From contig JAZNHR010000031.1 in NCBI GenBank assembly GCA_045577075.1, forward strand, positions 1 through 12,650: a DNA stretch of 12,650 bases. The letters run 5' to 3'. This DNA comes from SIG447 sp045577075 (GTDB lineage Bacteria > Bacillota > Clostridia > UMGS1883 > UMGS1540). The notes under the pieces are model-generated. The model was not told the origin of the DNA. It saw only the letters and a list, made by a program, of their open reading frames with translations, and did not search any database. A program made the position numbers and the translations under genes. Of this stretch, positions 1-7,512 are shown piece after piece (within the stretch, counting starts at the first letter, position 1; every line of letters starts with the position of its first letter).

Positions 1-879
1 ATTTGTATCGTTACTATTTCTCTCCATCCGCAAGCTTTTACCCGTACCGGTCGTGTGGTCGTAATCATCAGAAACCACGGAATAATGTCCGCCCGGGTTT
101 GCAGATTTATGGATAGTGTGACCTACATCATATCCTTCAAAGTTACCTTCTACCGCGGTAATTTCATATATATTACCAAAGCTACTGCTGTTTTCCGTTA
201 AAACAGGACTCTTCTTTTCGGAAACACCTTCTATTGCAGGAATAGAAGCTTTGGGGATTAATAGCGAAACATCGTCCCACAGAACGTGGCCACTATCCAC
301 AAGGTAAAAATAAACGATAACATCAGTTGCGCCTTTAGGAGCTGTGAATCGCACACCTTTTTGCGTCCATTTGTTTGCTGTTAAATAAACACCGGACGAA
401 GGGTTTTGAAATGTCACTTTCGGTCTCTCATAGCTCGCTTGGTCATCGTTCGCATTGGAAAACAGACATTCTATGTAAATCGTACCAGAGGACGTGGTTG
501 ATGTTTTTACCCAAGCTGATAATTCATATTCAATGTCTTCTGTAACTGACACCCCTTGCATTAGACAAACAGTCTTTCCATTCTCCTCTTTCAATACTTC
601 CATTGCGTAGGAGCCGGTATGTGCATCATTTGAACGACTTACTTTTGCCCCAGATTCTTGTTTAGAGACTGCCCATGGCGTGGTAGAAGCAGTTAATTCC
701 TGATCACGCTCAAAGCCATTATTCACAATCACTTCTGCAGCGTTTACATTTACAGTCAGCGTATTTTCGCCTTCTTCAAAAGGTTCACGGTCTACTGCAA
801 ATCGCTCAGCTACAGCCGGGAGTGGCGTAAAGAACCCGAAGCAAAAAACTACACATAGAAGCAATGCTATTTTTCGCAT
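1..879 (-). CDS. Secreted protein with carbohydrate-binding-like domain (3' end outside window)
   Basis: This is an open frame of 293 codons from ATG at 879 that runs off the left edge, so the C terminus is missing. The start is supported by an AAGGAG motif about 7 bases upstream. Residues 1-24 form a signal peptide: MRK, a hydrophobic core rich in Leu, Val and Phe, then PAVA before the likely cleavage point. Residues about 50-208 look like a jelly-roll carbohydrate-binding module of the CBM4/9/16 or galactose-binding-like type: NNGFE at 53-57, a Trp at 69, LSAWVK at 120-125, a Trp at 171, and WDDVSL at 201-206 as the closing strand. After a Ser/Pro-rich linker, a second domain seems to begin near residue 243 (EGNFEGYDVG). 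The protein is probably extracellular and glycan-binding. A catalytic domain may lie outside the window. The family call is an inference from motif pattern; the secretion call is stronger. Confidence 0.8.
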   Translation of the reverse strand, partial: MRKIALLLCVVFCFGFFTPLPAVAERFAVDREPFEEGENTLTVNVNAAEVIVNNGFERDQELTASTTPWAVSKQESGAKVSRSNDAHTGSYAMEVLKEENGKTVCLMQGVSVTEDIEYELSAWVKTSTTSSGTIYIECLFSNANDDQASYERPKVTFQNPSSGVYLTANKWTQKGVRFTAPKGATDVIVYFYLVDSGHVLWDDVSLLIPKASIPAIEGVSEKKSPVLTENSSSFGNIYEITAVEGNFEGYDVGHTIHKSANPGGHYSVVSDDYDHTTGTGKSLRMERNSNDTN

Positions 880-988
880 TCATATACTCCTTTCATCAAT
901 ATTTTAAGTATATGCAAAAAATTACAAACAGAGAAGTGCTTGCAAAAGGTGATGTAACTCCATATACCCATTCATGTCAAGGTTCAAA

Positions 989-1009
989 ATAATAGAACTA
1001 TACTATTAT
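989..1009. repeat. Inverted repeat, possible operator
   Basis: Perfect 7-base arms ATAATAG and CTATTAT are separated by 7 bases. The repeat lies just downstream of the -10 hexamer, over the expected transcription start of the CBM-like gene, where a repressor would block initiation. The arms are AT-rich, so chance is a real alternative. Confidence 0.35.
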
Positions 1010-1016
1010 CAAAATT

Positions 1017-1045
1017 AGTTTAGCACAATTTACATAGAATGTCAA
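1017..1045 (-). promoter_or_regulatory. Candidate housekeeping promoter for the secreted CBM-like gene
   Basis: On the minus strand a perfect TTGACA (1040-1045) is followed after exactly 17 bases by TAAACT (1017-1022), which matches TATAAT at 4 of 6 positions. Transcription would start near 1010 and give a leader of about 130 bases before the ATG at 879. A second TTGACA lies at 975-980, but its correctly spaced hexamer (TTACAT) is poor, so the upstream one is preferred. Confidence 0.55.
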
Positions 1046-1169
1046 GATAATTTGTAAATTTTTAAACAAATTTATAAGAAAATAAATTGAAATTTTATAG
1101 GAACGACACAATAATGCGAAAAGTTAGCATGTATGCCAAAAATGATAAGGTGCACTTTTGTACGAGCAC

Positions 1170-1206
1170 AAAAAAGCCTTGTGCAAATTTGCACAAGTCT
1201 TTTTTT
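1170..1206 (-). terminator. Rho-independent terminator of the SLH protein gene, symmetrical
   Basis: The 18-base perfect palindrome TTGTGCAAATTTGCACAA (1179-1196) is flanked by A-runs on one side and T-runs on the other. It therefore ends in a U-tract on either strand. It lies 36 bases past the stop of the SLH protein gene, which is its obvious client. It also isolates the downstream CBM-like gene, which has its own promoter. Confidence 0.85.
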
Positions 1207-1241
1207 AGTTATTCAACTTTTGAACCCTATTCTGCGTTTAA

Positions 1242-3896
1242 TTATTCAGCAGAAGGAGAGGTCTGTGCGCTTGCCGGTACGTTGCGGTAAATAACCGTCA
1301 AGAGCGGCTTGTCGGTGTTAGAAGCGAAGACCAGATTGTCATCTTCCATGATTTCATCAGGCAGAACTCTTGTGAGGGTGCCTCTTTCCATATCATAAAG
1401 GATAACACATTCTGAGTTCATGAGTTCCTTGCTTTCACGAACAAGCTCATCTTGTTCAAAATCTTTGTTCTCGAATGTAATATACTGATTGCTGATGGAT
1501 TTAATCGTATCAACGAAAGCAAAATTGAACTTATCCTCTGTATTATAGAGGTAAGCGCAGTAACGCTTTGTGGAGTCCCCAAAAGCGAGACCACGGTTTG
1601 CTGTGCGCTGATGATTTGCGCGCGCTACAACCTGAACTGCTGCGGTATAGCCTTCAACGTTTTTGGGGGCATACCAGATTACGTCACCAACTTCAAGGCC
1701 TGCGTAGCCGCCGTCAAACTCGAGGGTTTTTACGTTCGTGTCTGTACGAACAGAAACTTCCTTTTCGTTTGTGAATGCACCAAGCATGTAACGAATATCG
1801 GTTGTACCCTCTTTCATGTCAAGGGCGACCGTGTTACCGGAACGCCATGCAATAACTTCTACACGAATTACGGGTTCGTCATTATTGAGAGCTTCCGAAA
1901 CCTTGGATACGACACCAACACTACCGCAAGCAGCGGAAACGCCTCTGGAAAGTGCAACGCCGATGTTATCTTCTTCGTCCAGATCGTATAATTGTACGTT
2001 CGGAACGGATGCGTGGTTTGTGAGAAGAGAATGGTCGAAGAAGCCATACAAGGAATCGTTGCCGGTGTATTCATCAGGAACAGTGAAAATCTTGGTGGAT
2101 TCCAGAACTTTGTATCTGTAGTTCCAAGCAAGCGTCGGAGCACCAATAAAGTCGCCATACGGGCCGGGAACGGGTTCCATGTACTTCAGTTCCGTGATTT
2201 CGCCTGCAGCATTCAGCTTGTACTGGAGCAGGGATTCTTCAGCCAGATTGATTTCTTCAGACTTAGTGTACTTCTTGTTTAAGGTAAAGACCTTCATTTC
2301 ACCGTCTTCAGTGAAAATCTTTACGGATTCAGTAGCATCAATGCCTGTGCCTGCTGCGTGCGCTACAATGTAGCCATACTTGTATTCCTTAATGCCTTCG
2401 GTGTCAGCTGCAACAACCTTGCCAAGATAGTTCATGAAGAACTTAGCTTCAAGCTTAGTTGTGGTGGGAACTGCCTTACCATTAACATCAACGAGAGTAG
2501 CAGCAATGTCATATGTTGCATCGCCAATTTTAGCAGATTCATCTGTTACACTGTATTCAGTGATTTTACCTGTAATGGTATCGTTGCTGCGAACGATCTG
2601 GTAAAGGGTCTGTTCATTGTTCATGGTGATTGTGAGAACATCCCATTCCTTCAGGTCTTTTACTGCAACTGCGTTGCCGTCCTTATCTGTGATAGAGAAC
2701 TTAACGCTCTTGTTATCTGCATCCAGCGTAATGTTGCGGATTTCAGAACCCTTTGCATTAAGGATGGGTGCCTTAAAGGTAACAACGCCTGTAGAAGCGT
2801 TTACCTTTTGAACAACTGCATCCTGCTGTGCATCAACAAAAACAACGTCAGCTCTTTCGCCGTCATTCGCAGAAAGCGTAATGGAACCATTTACATTCGT
2901 AAGGTCAACGGGATCATTAACAAGGCTGCCATTGTATACCCATTTAGCTTTTGCATTGATTTCAAAGAATTCTTTGGAGCCATCTGCATCGTACCAGAGT
3001 TCAGTTGCAGTTGTCTGCGGGAGAACGTCTTCTGCATCGATTGTGAAAACTTCAGAGTTTTTCTTGGGTTCTACACAAAGAGCTGTCAAGGTTTCTTCTT
3101 CTTCATTTTCTCTTGCATAAACAGTTACTTCACGGCCGATGAAGGAAGCGATGTTTGTTTCGCCAACTTCCATAACCGTGTCGCCCATTGCAACTTCATT
3201 TTCTTCGCAGGAAGCCCCGCCAAGATTTAAGGTGTAGTTTGCATCAATGGTACCTTTTAATACAACGATATCAAGATATTCGTTTAAAAGGTTTGCGCCT
3301 TCCTTCGGTTCGAAGGTCATTTCAGAACCGTAGCCAGTTCTTACCATTAAGTCAACTTCCAGAGAGTTTGCAACCATCTTAGCCATAACTGCACGGTTGA
3401 TGGGCTGGCCATCATCGCTGGTGCCCTTCAGAATGCCAAGCTGAGATGCCTGTGCAAGGTAACCTGTGGGCCATCCGCCCATAGCTTCTGCTGCAACACC
3501 ATAACCCAAGGTGCATACGAGCATTTTAGCTGCCTGCGGATATGTTACGTTTTCTTCCGGTGCGAATGTGGTAGCAGACATACCGTTAACAATACCGAGC
3601 TGTGCAGCACTACCAATGATTTTGCTTGCCCAGTGGTCAGCTGCTACGTCCTCAAACGTTGCAGGAATGGATGCGTCAACAGTCAAAAGGCGCAGAACAA
3701 TCGTGGTCATTTCTGCACGTGTCAGCTTGTCAGCGGGTTTGTAAGCGTTTGCTTCTTTACCCTCAACGATGCCGATAGAATTGAGCAGCGAAATTTCTTT
3801 TTCGAACTTTTCGCCTGCAATGTCTTCCAGTGCTGCAAATGCAGGCAGAGATACCATGCAGAGCACAAGACAAAGCGTGAGAATTTTTTTCAACAT
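1242..3896 (-). CDS. SLH-domain surface (S-layer-like) protein
   Basis: An 884-aa secreted protein. The start at 3896 is supported by AAAGGAG about 10 bases upstream and by a signal peptide at residues 1-21 (MLKK, hydrophobic core, AFA). Three S-layer-homology repeats follow: about 24-70 with LTRAE at 58-62 (the family's TRAE motif), about 81-126 (FEDVAADHWA, GIVNG), and about 137-182 (GWPTGYLAQA, GILKG). SLH triplets normally bind pyruvylated secondary cell-wall polymers and anchor the protein to the wall. Residues about 190-884 are acidic, rich in Thr, Val, Asp and Asn, and look like beta-sandwich repeats; I recognise no enzyme there. The gene is monocistronic, with a long upstream region and its own terminator. 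The N-terminal placement of the SLH repeats, the size and the composition fit an S-layer or major wall protein, but abundance cannot be read from sequence. Confidence 0.88.
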   Translation of the reverse strand: MLKKILTLCLVLCMVSLPAFAALEDIAGEKFEKEISLLNSIGIVEGKEANAYKPADKLTRAEMTTIVLRLLTVDASIPATFEDVAADHWASKIIGSAAQLGIVNGMSATTFAPEENVTYPQAAKMLVCTLGYGVAAEAMGGWPTGYLAQASQLGILKGTSDDGQPINRAVMAKMVANSLEVDLMVRTGYGSEMTFEPKEGANLLNEYLDIVVLKGTIDANYTLNLGGASCEENEVAMGDTVMEVGETNIASFIGREVTVYARENEEEETLTALCVEPKKNSEVFTIDAEDVLPQTTATELWYDADGSKEFFEINAKAKWVYNGSLVNDPVDLTNVNGSITLSANDGERADVVFVDAQQDAVVQKVNASTGVVTFKAPILNAKGSEIRNITLDADNKSVKFSITDKDGNAVAVKDLKEWDVLTITMNNEQTLYQIVRSNDTITGKITEYSVTDESAKIGDATYDIAATLVDVNGKAVPTTTKLEAKFFMNYLGKVVAADTEGIKEYKYGYIVAHAAGTGIDATESVKIFTEDGEMKVFTLNKKYTKSEEINLAEESLLQYKLNAAGEITELKYMEPVPGPYGDFIGAPTLAWNYRYKVLESTKIFTVPDEYTGNDSLYGFFDHSLLTNHASVPNVQLYDLDEEDNIGVALSRGVSAACGSVGVVSKVSEALNNDEPVIRVEVIAWRSGNTVALDMKEGTTDIRYMLGAFTNEKEVSVRTDTNVKTLEFDGGYAGLEVGDVIWYAPKNVEGYTAAVQVVARANHQRTANRGLAFGDSTKRYCAYLYNTEDKFNFAFVDTIKSISNQYITFENKDFEQDELVRESKELMNSECVILYDMERGTLTRVLPDEIMEDDNLVFASNTDKPLLTVIYRNVPASAQTSPSAE

Positions 3897-4025
3897 ACTT
3901 CTTTTTCTCCTTTCATGTTGTCCTTTCTTATTTTACTGAAAATCCTTTCTCGGCTAGGGTTATTTACCGGAAAAGAATTTTTAGTACATTTTAATCGAAA
4001 AAGATACCTCTTTTTCTCACAGATG

Positions 4026-4047
4026 ATTTTACCAAACCATACGGTTT
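4026..4047 (-). promoter_or_regulatory. Candidate extended -10 promoter with overlapping palindrome, SLH gene
   Basis: On the minus strand TGGTAAAAT (4026-4034) is an extended -10 element; TAAAAT matches the consensus at 5 of 6 positions. No good -35 lies at the right distance. Directly upstream and touching it is the 14-base inverted repeat AAACC-GTAT-GGTTT (4034-4047), a possible operator. The resulting leader would be about 120 bases long. Confidence 0.35.
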
Positions 4048-4058
4048 CGTTCTCGACA

Positions 4059-4088
4059 TATTGTGATGTATAGTTGTTTTATTGTGAT
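4059..4088 (-). repeat. Two direct repeats spaced 21 bp upstream of the SLH gene
   Basis: TATTGTGAT occurs at 4059-4067 and 4080-4088 on the plus strand. The match extends to 11 of 12 bases, with start points 21 bp apart, which is two helical turns. The minus strand between and beside them contains TATACA (4067-4072), which could be an alternative -10. Helical phasing suggests a regulator binding site, but no factor is recognised. Confidence 0.35.
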
Positions 4089-4222
4089 ATATTGAAAAAG
4101 TATCTTTGTAGTAACCTGCTTGTAACATTCCTGTAAAATTACGTCGAAAAATATTGGGTCGTTATAGCTTAAAAATAATTTTAAACCCTCCTTAAGATTT
4201 TTTCTTCCTAATTATATATATT

Positions 4223-4251
4223 AAAAACGCACCCCTTTTGAAAGAGGTGCG
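4223..4251 (-). terminator. Rho-independent terminator of the Cys-rich gene
   Basis: On the minus strand, CGCACC pairs with GGTGCG. After one mismatch the stem continues for about four more pairs around a small loop, and it is followed by TTTTTAA. It lies 11 bases after the stop codon at 4263. Confidence 0.85.
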
Positions 4252-4262
4252 AAATTTCTTGT

Positions 4263-5066
4263 TTATTCGCAGCCGCAACCGCTGTCGCTATCACTTCTTG
4301 TGGGTGGGAAAAATTCATCCACGGGAAAGTTGAGCTTTTCAAATAGCTCGCAGGGGTTGCTTTCCGTAGAGGTCTGGCATTCCTTATCCGGCACGCAGAA
4401 ATCGTATGCCGGAATGAGAAGCTGAACATCCCGCTGCAGTTTTACAATAGAGAAAAGCCCGAGAGACACATAGACTCTCTTTTGCTCGCCTGCCAGGACA
4501 AGAGCATCGTCAAAAAGACGCTGTACACTTTTCGGCACATTGTCCATTTCTACTTCGCAGCCGCAGTCGCAGTTGCAGGAGCAGGCACAAGGGTCACAGG
4601 CCTCTACCACCTTGGCAGAGAGAACAATGGGGTCAATTGCGGAAACAACGGCTTTGGGAAGATTTGTTTTCTGCCAGTCGGACAGCTCAAAATCACATTC
4701 TCCCCCGTTTTGTGACGTGAACACCTTGGAGTTTCCTTCGGAGCCGAAGAGAACAACCTTCTTGTCATATGTTGCAAGTCCGCATACGCGTGTGGGCGTA
4801 CATACGTTTGTAAACACATCCAGTGTGACCTTGAAGAAAAACTTCATGTCCACTGTGTAAAAGCCTTTATTAAACGGAACAGGTTCTACCGTTGGGAACA
4901 CCCAAATGAGTTCTGCGTTTTTGGCTTTTACATTGACTGCGCGGTCTATAAGGCTCTGACCGGGGCCACACAGATACACCCGCAGGTTTTCAATACATTC
5001 CTTGTCTTTGCAAGAGTCATAAATTTGTCCGGTTTGAATACAAACCGCTTCTTTACAATTTTCCAC
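4263..5066 (-). CDS. Cysteine-rich protein of unknown function, GTG start
   Basis: A 267-aa protein starting at GTG (5064-5066), chosen because AGGAGG lies about 9 bases upstream and no in-frame ATG fits. It contains 20 cysteines, including seven in 14 residues (157-170, C-x2-C then alternating C-x-C) and a GCGCE C terminus; others sit at 4, 9, 19, 24 and 33. No signal peptide or membrane helix is seen, so it appears to be made as a cytoplasmic protein. The blocks around 15-35 (DSCKDKECIENLRVY), 60-80 (EPVPFNKGFYTVDMKFFFKV) and 204-230 (LFSIVKLQRDVQLLIPAYDF) look like a widespread uncharacterised clostridial family, from memory and unverified. The Cys cluster could bind metal or form disulfides; a spore-coat or surface role is speculative. 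The gene stands alone between two terminators. Confidence 0.85.
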   Translation of the reverse strand: MENCKEAVCIQTGQIYDSCKDKECIENLRVYLCGPGQSLIDRAVNVKAKNAELIWVFPTVEPVPFNKGFYTVDMKFFFKVTLDVFTNVCTPTRVCGLATYDKKVVLFGSEGNSKVFTSQNGGECDFELSDWQKTNLPKAVVSAIDPIVLSAKVVEACDPCACSCNCDCGCEVEMDNVPKSVQRLFDDALVLAGEQKRVYVSLGLFSIVKLQRDVQLLIPAYDFCVPDKECQTSTESNPCELFEKLNFPVDEFFPPTRSDSDSGCGCE

Positions 5067-5082
5067 GCTATATTACCTCCTA

Positions 5083-5121
5083 TTTAAAATGTGGGTCCAA
5101 TACATAGTATGGAACCCACAT
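5083..5121 (-). terminator. Hairpin after metH, just upstream of the Cys-rich gene
   Basis: On the minus strand ATGTGGGTTCCA (5110-5121) pairs with TGGACCCACAT (5089-5099) with one bulged base and a 10-base loop, followed by TTTTAAAT. It lies 35 bases past the metH stop, so it should end the metH transcript. Its T-run is short. Its 3' edge is only about 8 bases from the Cys-rich gene's AGGAGG. Confidence 0.65.
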
Positions 5122-5132
5122 CAAATAGGTGC
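5104..5132 (-). promoter_or_regulatory. Possible promoter of the Cys-rich gene (SigK/SigE-like)
   Basis: On the minus strand GCACC (5128-5132) precedes CATACTAT (5104-5111) by 16 bases. This resembles mother-cell sporulation promoters (SigK: AC near -35, CATAnnnTA at -10). The -10 lies in the loop of the terminator hairpin, and transcription would begin about 30 bases before the GTG. No good SigA promoter fits this gap. The match is short and could be chance. Confidence 0.25.
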
Positions 5133-5155
5133 AACGATTTTGAATTTTTTGCCGA

Positions 5156-7489
5156 TTAGCCTATAATTTCTTTTGCAAAGGAAACGCCGGACAGGGCATC
5201 CCGTGCATAAAAGTCAGCGCCAATAGAATCGGCATATTCTTTTGTTAAAACAGCACCGCCAACCATGACTTTCCCGACAAAGCCGTCTGCATGGAGAAGG
5301 CGAACGGTTTCTTCCATGCTCCCTACAGTCGTTGTCATCAGGGCGCTCAGGCCAACAATATCTGCATTTTCTTCTATTGCAGTTTTTGCAATTTTTTCCG
5401 AAGGCACATCCCGTCCCAAATCCAGAACGTGATAGCCGTAGTTTTCAAGGAGAAGCTTTACAATGTTTTTTCCGATATCATGAATATCGCCGTATACAGT
5501 TGCAAGTACAATTTTTCCTTTTTTAACAGCGCTCTCATCTGTTGCCTTTTCCCGCACGGCCTCAAAGGCTTCTTTTACGGTTTCGGCACTTGCTAAAAGC
5601 TGGGGCAAGAATAGGCTGCCTTTCTCAAACCCCTTCCCCACTGCATCCAGTGCCGGAATCATAACTTCTTCCACAAGACGCATCGGCTCCATGGATTTCA
5701 GCATCTCTGTCGCCGCCTTGTAGGCACCGCCGCGAAGGCCTTTCAAAATCATGTCATAAAGCGTGGTATTTGTTTCTCCGACCGCAGGTGCAGTTTGGAC
5801 GCCGCTGTATTTTGAAATATACCGACTGCATCCTTCGTCAAAGCCATGCAGAACACAAAACGCATCATACACGCCCATCATGCTTTCGGATTTGGGGTTT
5901 ATAATACCGGCGGAAAGTCCGTTTTCAAGAGCCGCGGCAAAAAATGCAGCATTTACGGTTTCCCGATTTGGGAGCCCGAAGGAGATATTGGATACGCCAA
6001 GCACCGTATTGACGCCTAAAGTATGGCGCACATAGTGAAGTGCTTGCAGCGTCTCTTCTGCGCCACCTTCCCCGGCGCTTACGGCAAGGGTCAGGGCGTC
6101 AATCACGATATTCTTTTTCGGGATTCCGTAGGACGCGGCTGTACTTATAATTTTCTCGGCAATGGCAATTCTGCCTTCTGCAGTCGACGGAATACCGTTT
6201 TCGTCGAGGGTTAGAGCAACAACAACGCCACCATATTTTTTCGCAATGGGAAAAACGCTTTTCATGCTTTCTTCTTTCCCATTTACGGAATTTAAAAGCG
6301 GTTTTCCGTTATAAAGTCTTGCCGCGCGTTCCATAACAAGGGCATCCCCCGTATCAATTTGAAGCGGTAGGCTTAAAACGCCTTGTAGTTCCTCGATGGC
6401 GCATGCCATCATTTCGCCCTCGTCAATTTCGGGAAGGCCGACATTTACGTCTAAGATATGGGCGCCGGCTTCTTCCTGGGCAATGCCTTCTGCCAGGATG
6501 TATTGAATATCATCATTTCGAAGGGCTTCTTTAAACCGCTTTTTCCCTGTCGGGTTTATCCGTTCCCCGATAATGACAGGCGCTTTGCCGATTTCTACCG
6601 CGCTCCCGTATGCGGAAACGACGGTAATGTTTTTATCCGTAAGGGGCAAAGGCGTAATGCCGGCACACGCTTCGGTCATGAGGCGAATGTGCTCCGGCGT
6701 TGTGCCGCAGCAGCCGCCGAGAACATGGGCGCCATTTTCTGCAAATGCGCGCATATGGGCGGCAAATTCAGAAGGCGAAAGGTCATATTTCGTTTCGCCG
6801 TTTTCCATTTTAGGCAATCCGGCATTGGGCAAAAGGGCAATTGGAATAGAAGTAATTGCCTTTAGTTTTTCAAAATAGGCTTTAAACTGTACAGGTCCAA
6901 GGCCACAGTTAAGGCCCAGGGCATCGACGCCGAGTCCTTCCAAAAGTGCGACGACGGATTCGAGATTTGCGCCTGTTAAAAGGCGGCCGCGCGCGTCAAG
7001 GCTCACCGTGGCAAGCACGGGCAAATTTGAATTTTCTTTTGCCGCAAGGACGGCGGCCTTCAGTTCATAGGTGTCGGTCATGGTTTCAATGGAAATCATA
7101 TCCGCCTCACGCCCTGCACATACCACCTCTTTAAAAATGTCATACGCCTCTTCAAAGGGAAGCGTACCCATAGGACGAAGCAGTGCGCCCGTAGGGCCTA
7201 CATCCAGCGTCACCGCCGCCTGATCCCCTGCCGCCTTTTTGGCAAGACTTACGGCGGTTTTCACAACTTCGCTGACGGCGAGTCCCGTATCTTTCAGCTT
7301 TAGGCGGTTTGCGCCGAAGGTGTTGGTCGTAATAATCGTGGCGCCGCTATCGACGTATTGTTTATGAATATTAAAAATGCGCGCAGGGTCATGGAGCACC
7401 AGTGCTTCCGGCGCACCGTCCACCGCGCCGAGCATGGTACCCATTGCCCCGTCAATAAACATAAGCTTTTTTCCGAATGCAAGTTTCAT
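5156..7489 (-). CDS. metH: Cobalamin-dependent methionine synthase, catalytic subunit without activation domain
   Basis: This enzyme moves a methyl group from 5-methyl-THF via cobalamin to homocysteine, making methionine and THF in the cytoplasm. At 777 aa it has three of the four MetH modules. The homocysteine-binding barrel (about 1-285) carries the zinc ligands C195, C260 and C261 (GLNCG, GGCCG). The pterin-binding barrel (about 300-560) begins with GERINPTG at 308-315. The cap plus B12-binding module (about 575-777) has DIHDIG at 668-673, in which H670 is the expected lower cobalt ligand, and VGGA at 743-746. The fourth module, for AdoMet-dependent reactivation, is absent; full-length E. 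coli MetH is about 1,227 aa. That module is supplied by the gene 23 bases upstream. GGAGG lies 7 bases before the ATG. Confidence 0.95.
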   Translation of the reverse strand: MKLAFGKKLMFIDGAMGTMLGAVDGAPEALVLHDPARIFNIHKQYVDSGATIITTNTFGANRLKLKDTGLAVSEVVKTAVSLAKKAAGDQAAVTLDVGPTGALLRPMGTLPFEEAYDIFKEVVCAGREADMISIETMTDTYELKAAVLAAKENSNLPVLATVSLDARGRLLTGANLESVVALLEGLGVDALGLNCGLGPVQFKAYFEKLKAITSIPIALLPNAGLPKMENGETKYDLSPSEFAAHMRAFAENGAHVLGGCCGTTPEHIRLMTEACAGITPLPLTDKNITVVSAYGSAVEIGKAPVIIGERINPTGKKRFKEALRNDDIQYILAEGIAQEEAGAHILDVNVGLPEIDEGEMMACAIEELQGVLSLPLQIDTGDALVMERAARLYNGKPLLNSVNGKEESMKSVFPIAKKYGGVVVALTLDENGIPSTAEGRIAIAEKIISTAASYGIPKKNIVIDALTLAVSAGEGGAEETLQALHYVRHTLGVNTVLGVSNISFGLPNRETVNAAFFAAALENGLSAGIINPKSESMMGVYDAFCVLHGFDEGCSRYISKYSGVQTAPAVGETNTTLYDMILKGLRGGAYKAATEMLKSMEPMRLVEEVMIPALDAVGKGFEKGSLFLPQLLASAETVKEAFEAVREKATDESAVKKGKIVLATVYGDIHDIGKNIVKLLLENYGYHVLDLGRDVPSEKIAKTAIEENADIVGLSALMTTTVGSMEETVRLLHADGFVGKVMVGGAVLTKEYADSIGADFYARDALSGVSFAKEIIG

Positions 7490-7512
7490 CTATTTTCCTC
7501 CATAAAAGCGTT

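Larger units (their letters stand above)
884..1241. other. Intergenic region between the two surface-protein genes
   Basis: This AT-rich stretch holds the promoter (1017-1045), the inverted repeat (989-1009) and the terminator (1170-1206). Between 1046 and 1169 nothing else is convincing. A short plus-strand frame starting at 1087 has no ribosome binding site and reads through the terminator hairpin, so it is not called a gene. No structured RNA was recognised. Confidence 0.6.
3897..4262. other. Long control region upstream of the SLH protein gene
   Basis: These 366 bases contain no gene. From left to right they hold the SLH gene's ribosome binding site (AAAGGAG near 3907-3913), an unstructured purine-rich leader on the minus strand, the extended -10 and palindrome (4026-4047), the 21-bp-spaced direct repeats (4059-4088), an AT-rich stretch, and the terminator of the Cys-rich gene (4223-4251). 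A GGAGGG at about 4186-4191 on the minus strand resembles a ribosome binding site but has no start codon after it. Confidence 0.6.

Noticed and set aside
1156..1173. A second small inverted repeat, TTTTGT with ACAAAA, beside the SLH gene terminator
   Set aside because: It has only A/T-rich 6-base arms, overlaps the terminator's A-run and is likely chance.
1087..1290. A 67-codon plus-strand frame in the gap before the SLH gene's end
   Set aside because: It crosses the terminator hairpin and the 3' end of the SLH gene and has no ribosome binding site.
2358..3230. A 290-codon open frame on the plus strand, opposite the SLH protein gene
   Set aside because: It lies wholly antisense to a well-supported gene, has no ribosome binding site and reads as an unstructured Cys/Phe/Asn-rich string. 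The smaller frame at 1452-1991 is of the same kind.
4178..4200. A GGAGGG ribosome-binding-like site on the minus strand near 4186-4191
   Set aside because: No ATG, GTG or TTG follows at a usable distance and no open frame begins there.
4604..4819. Frames in other phases across the Cys-rich gene (for example 4482-4860 on the plus strand)
   Set aside because: They are shadows of the alternating Cys codons, with no start signals and no family resemblance.
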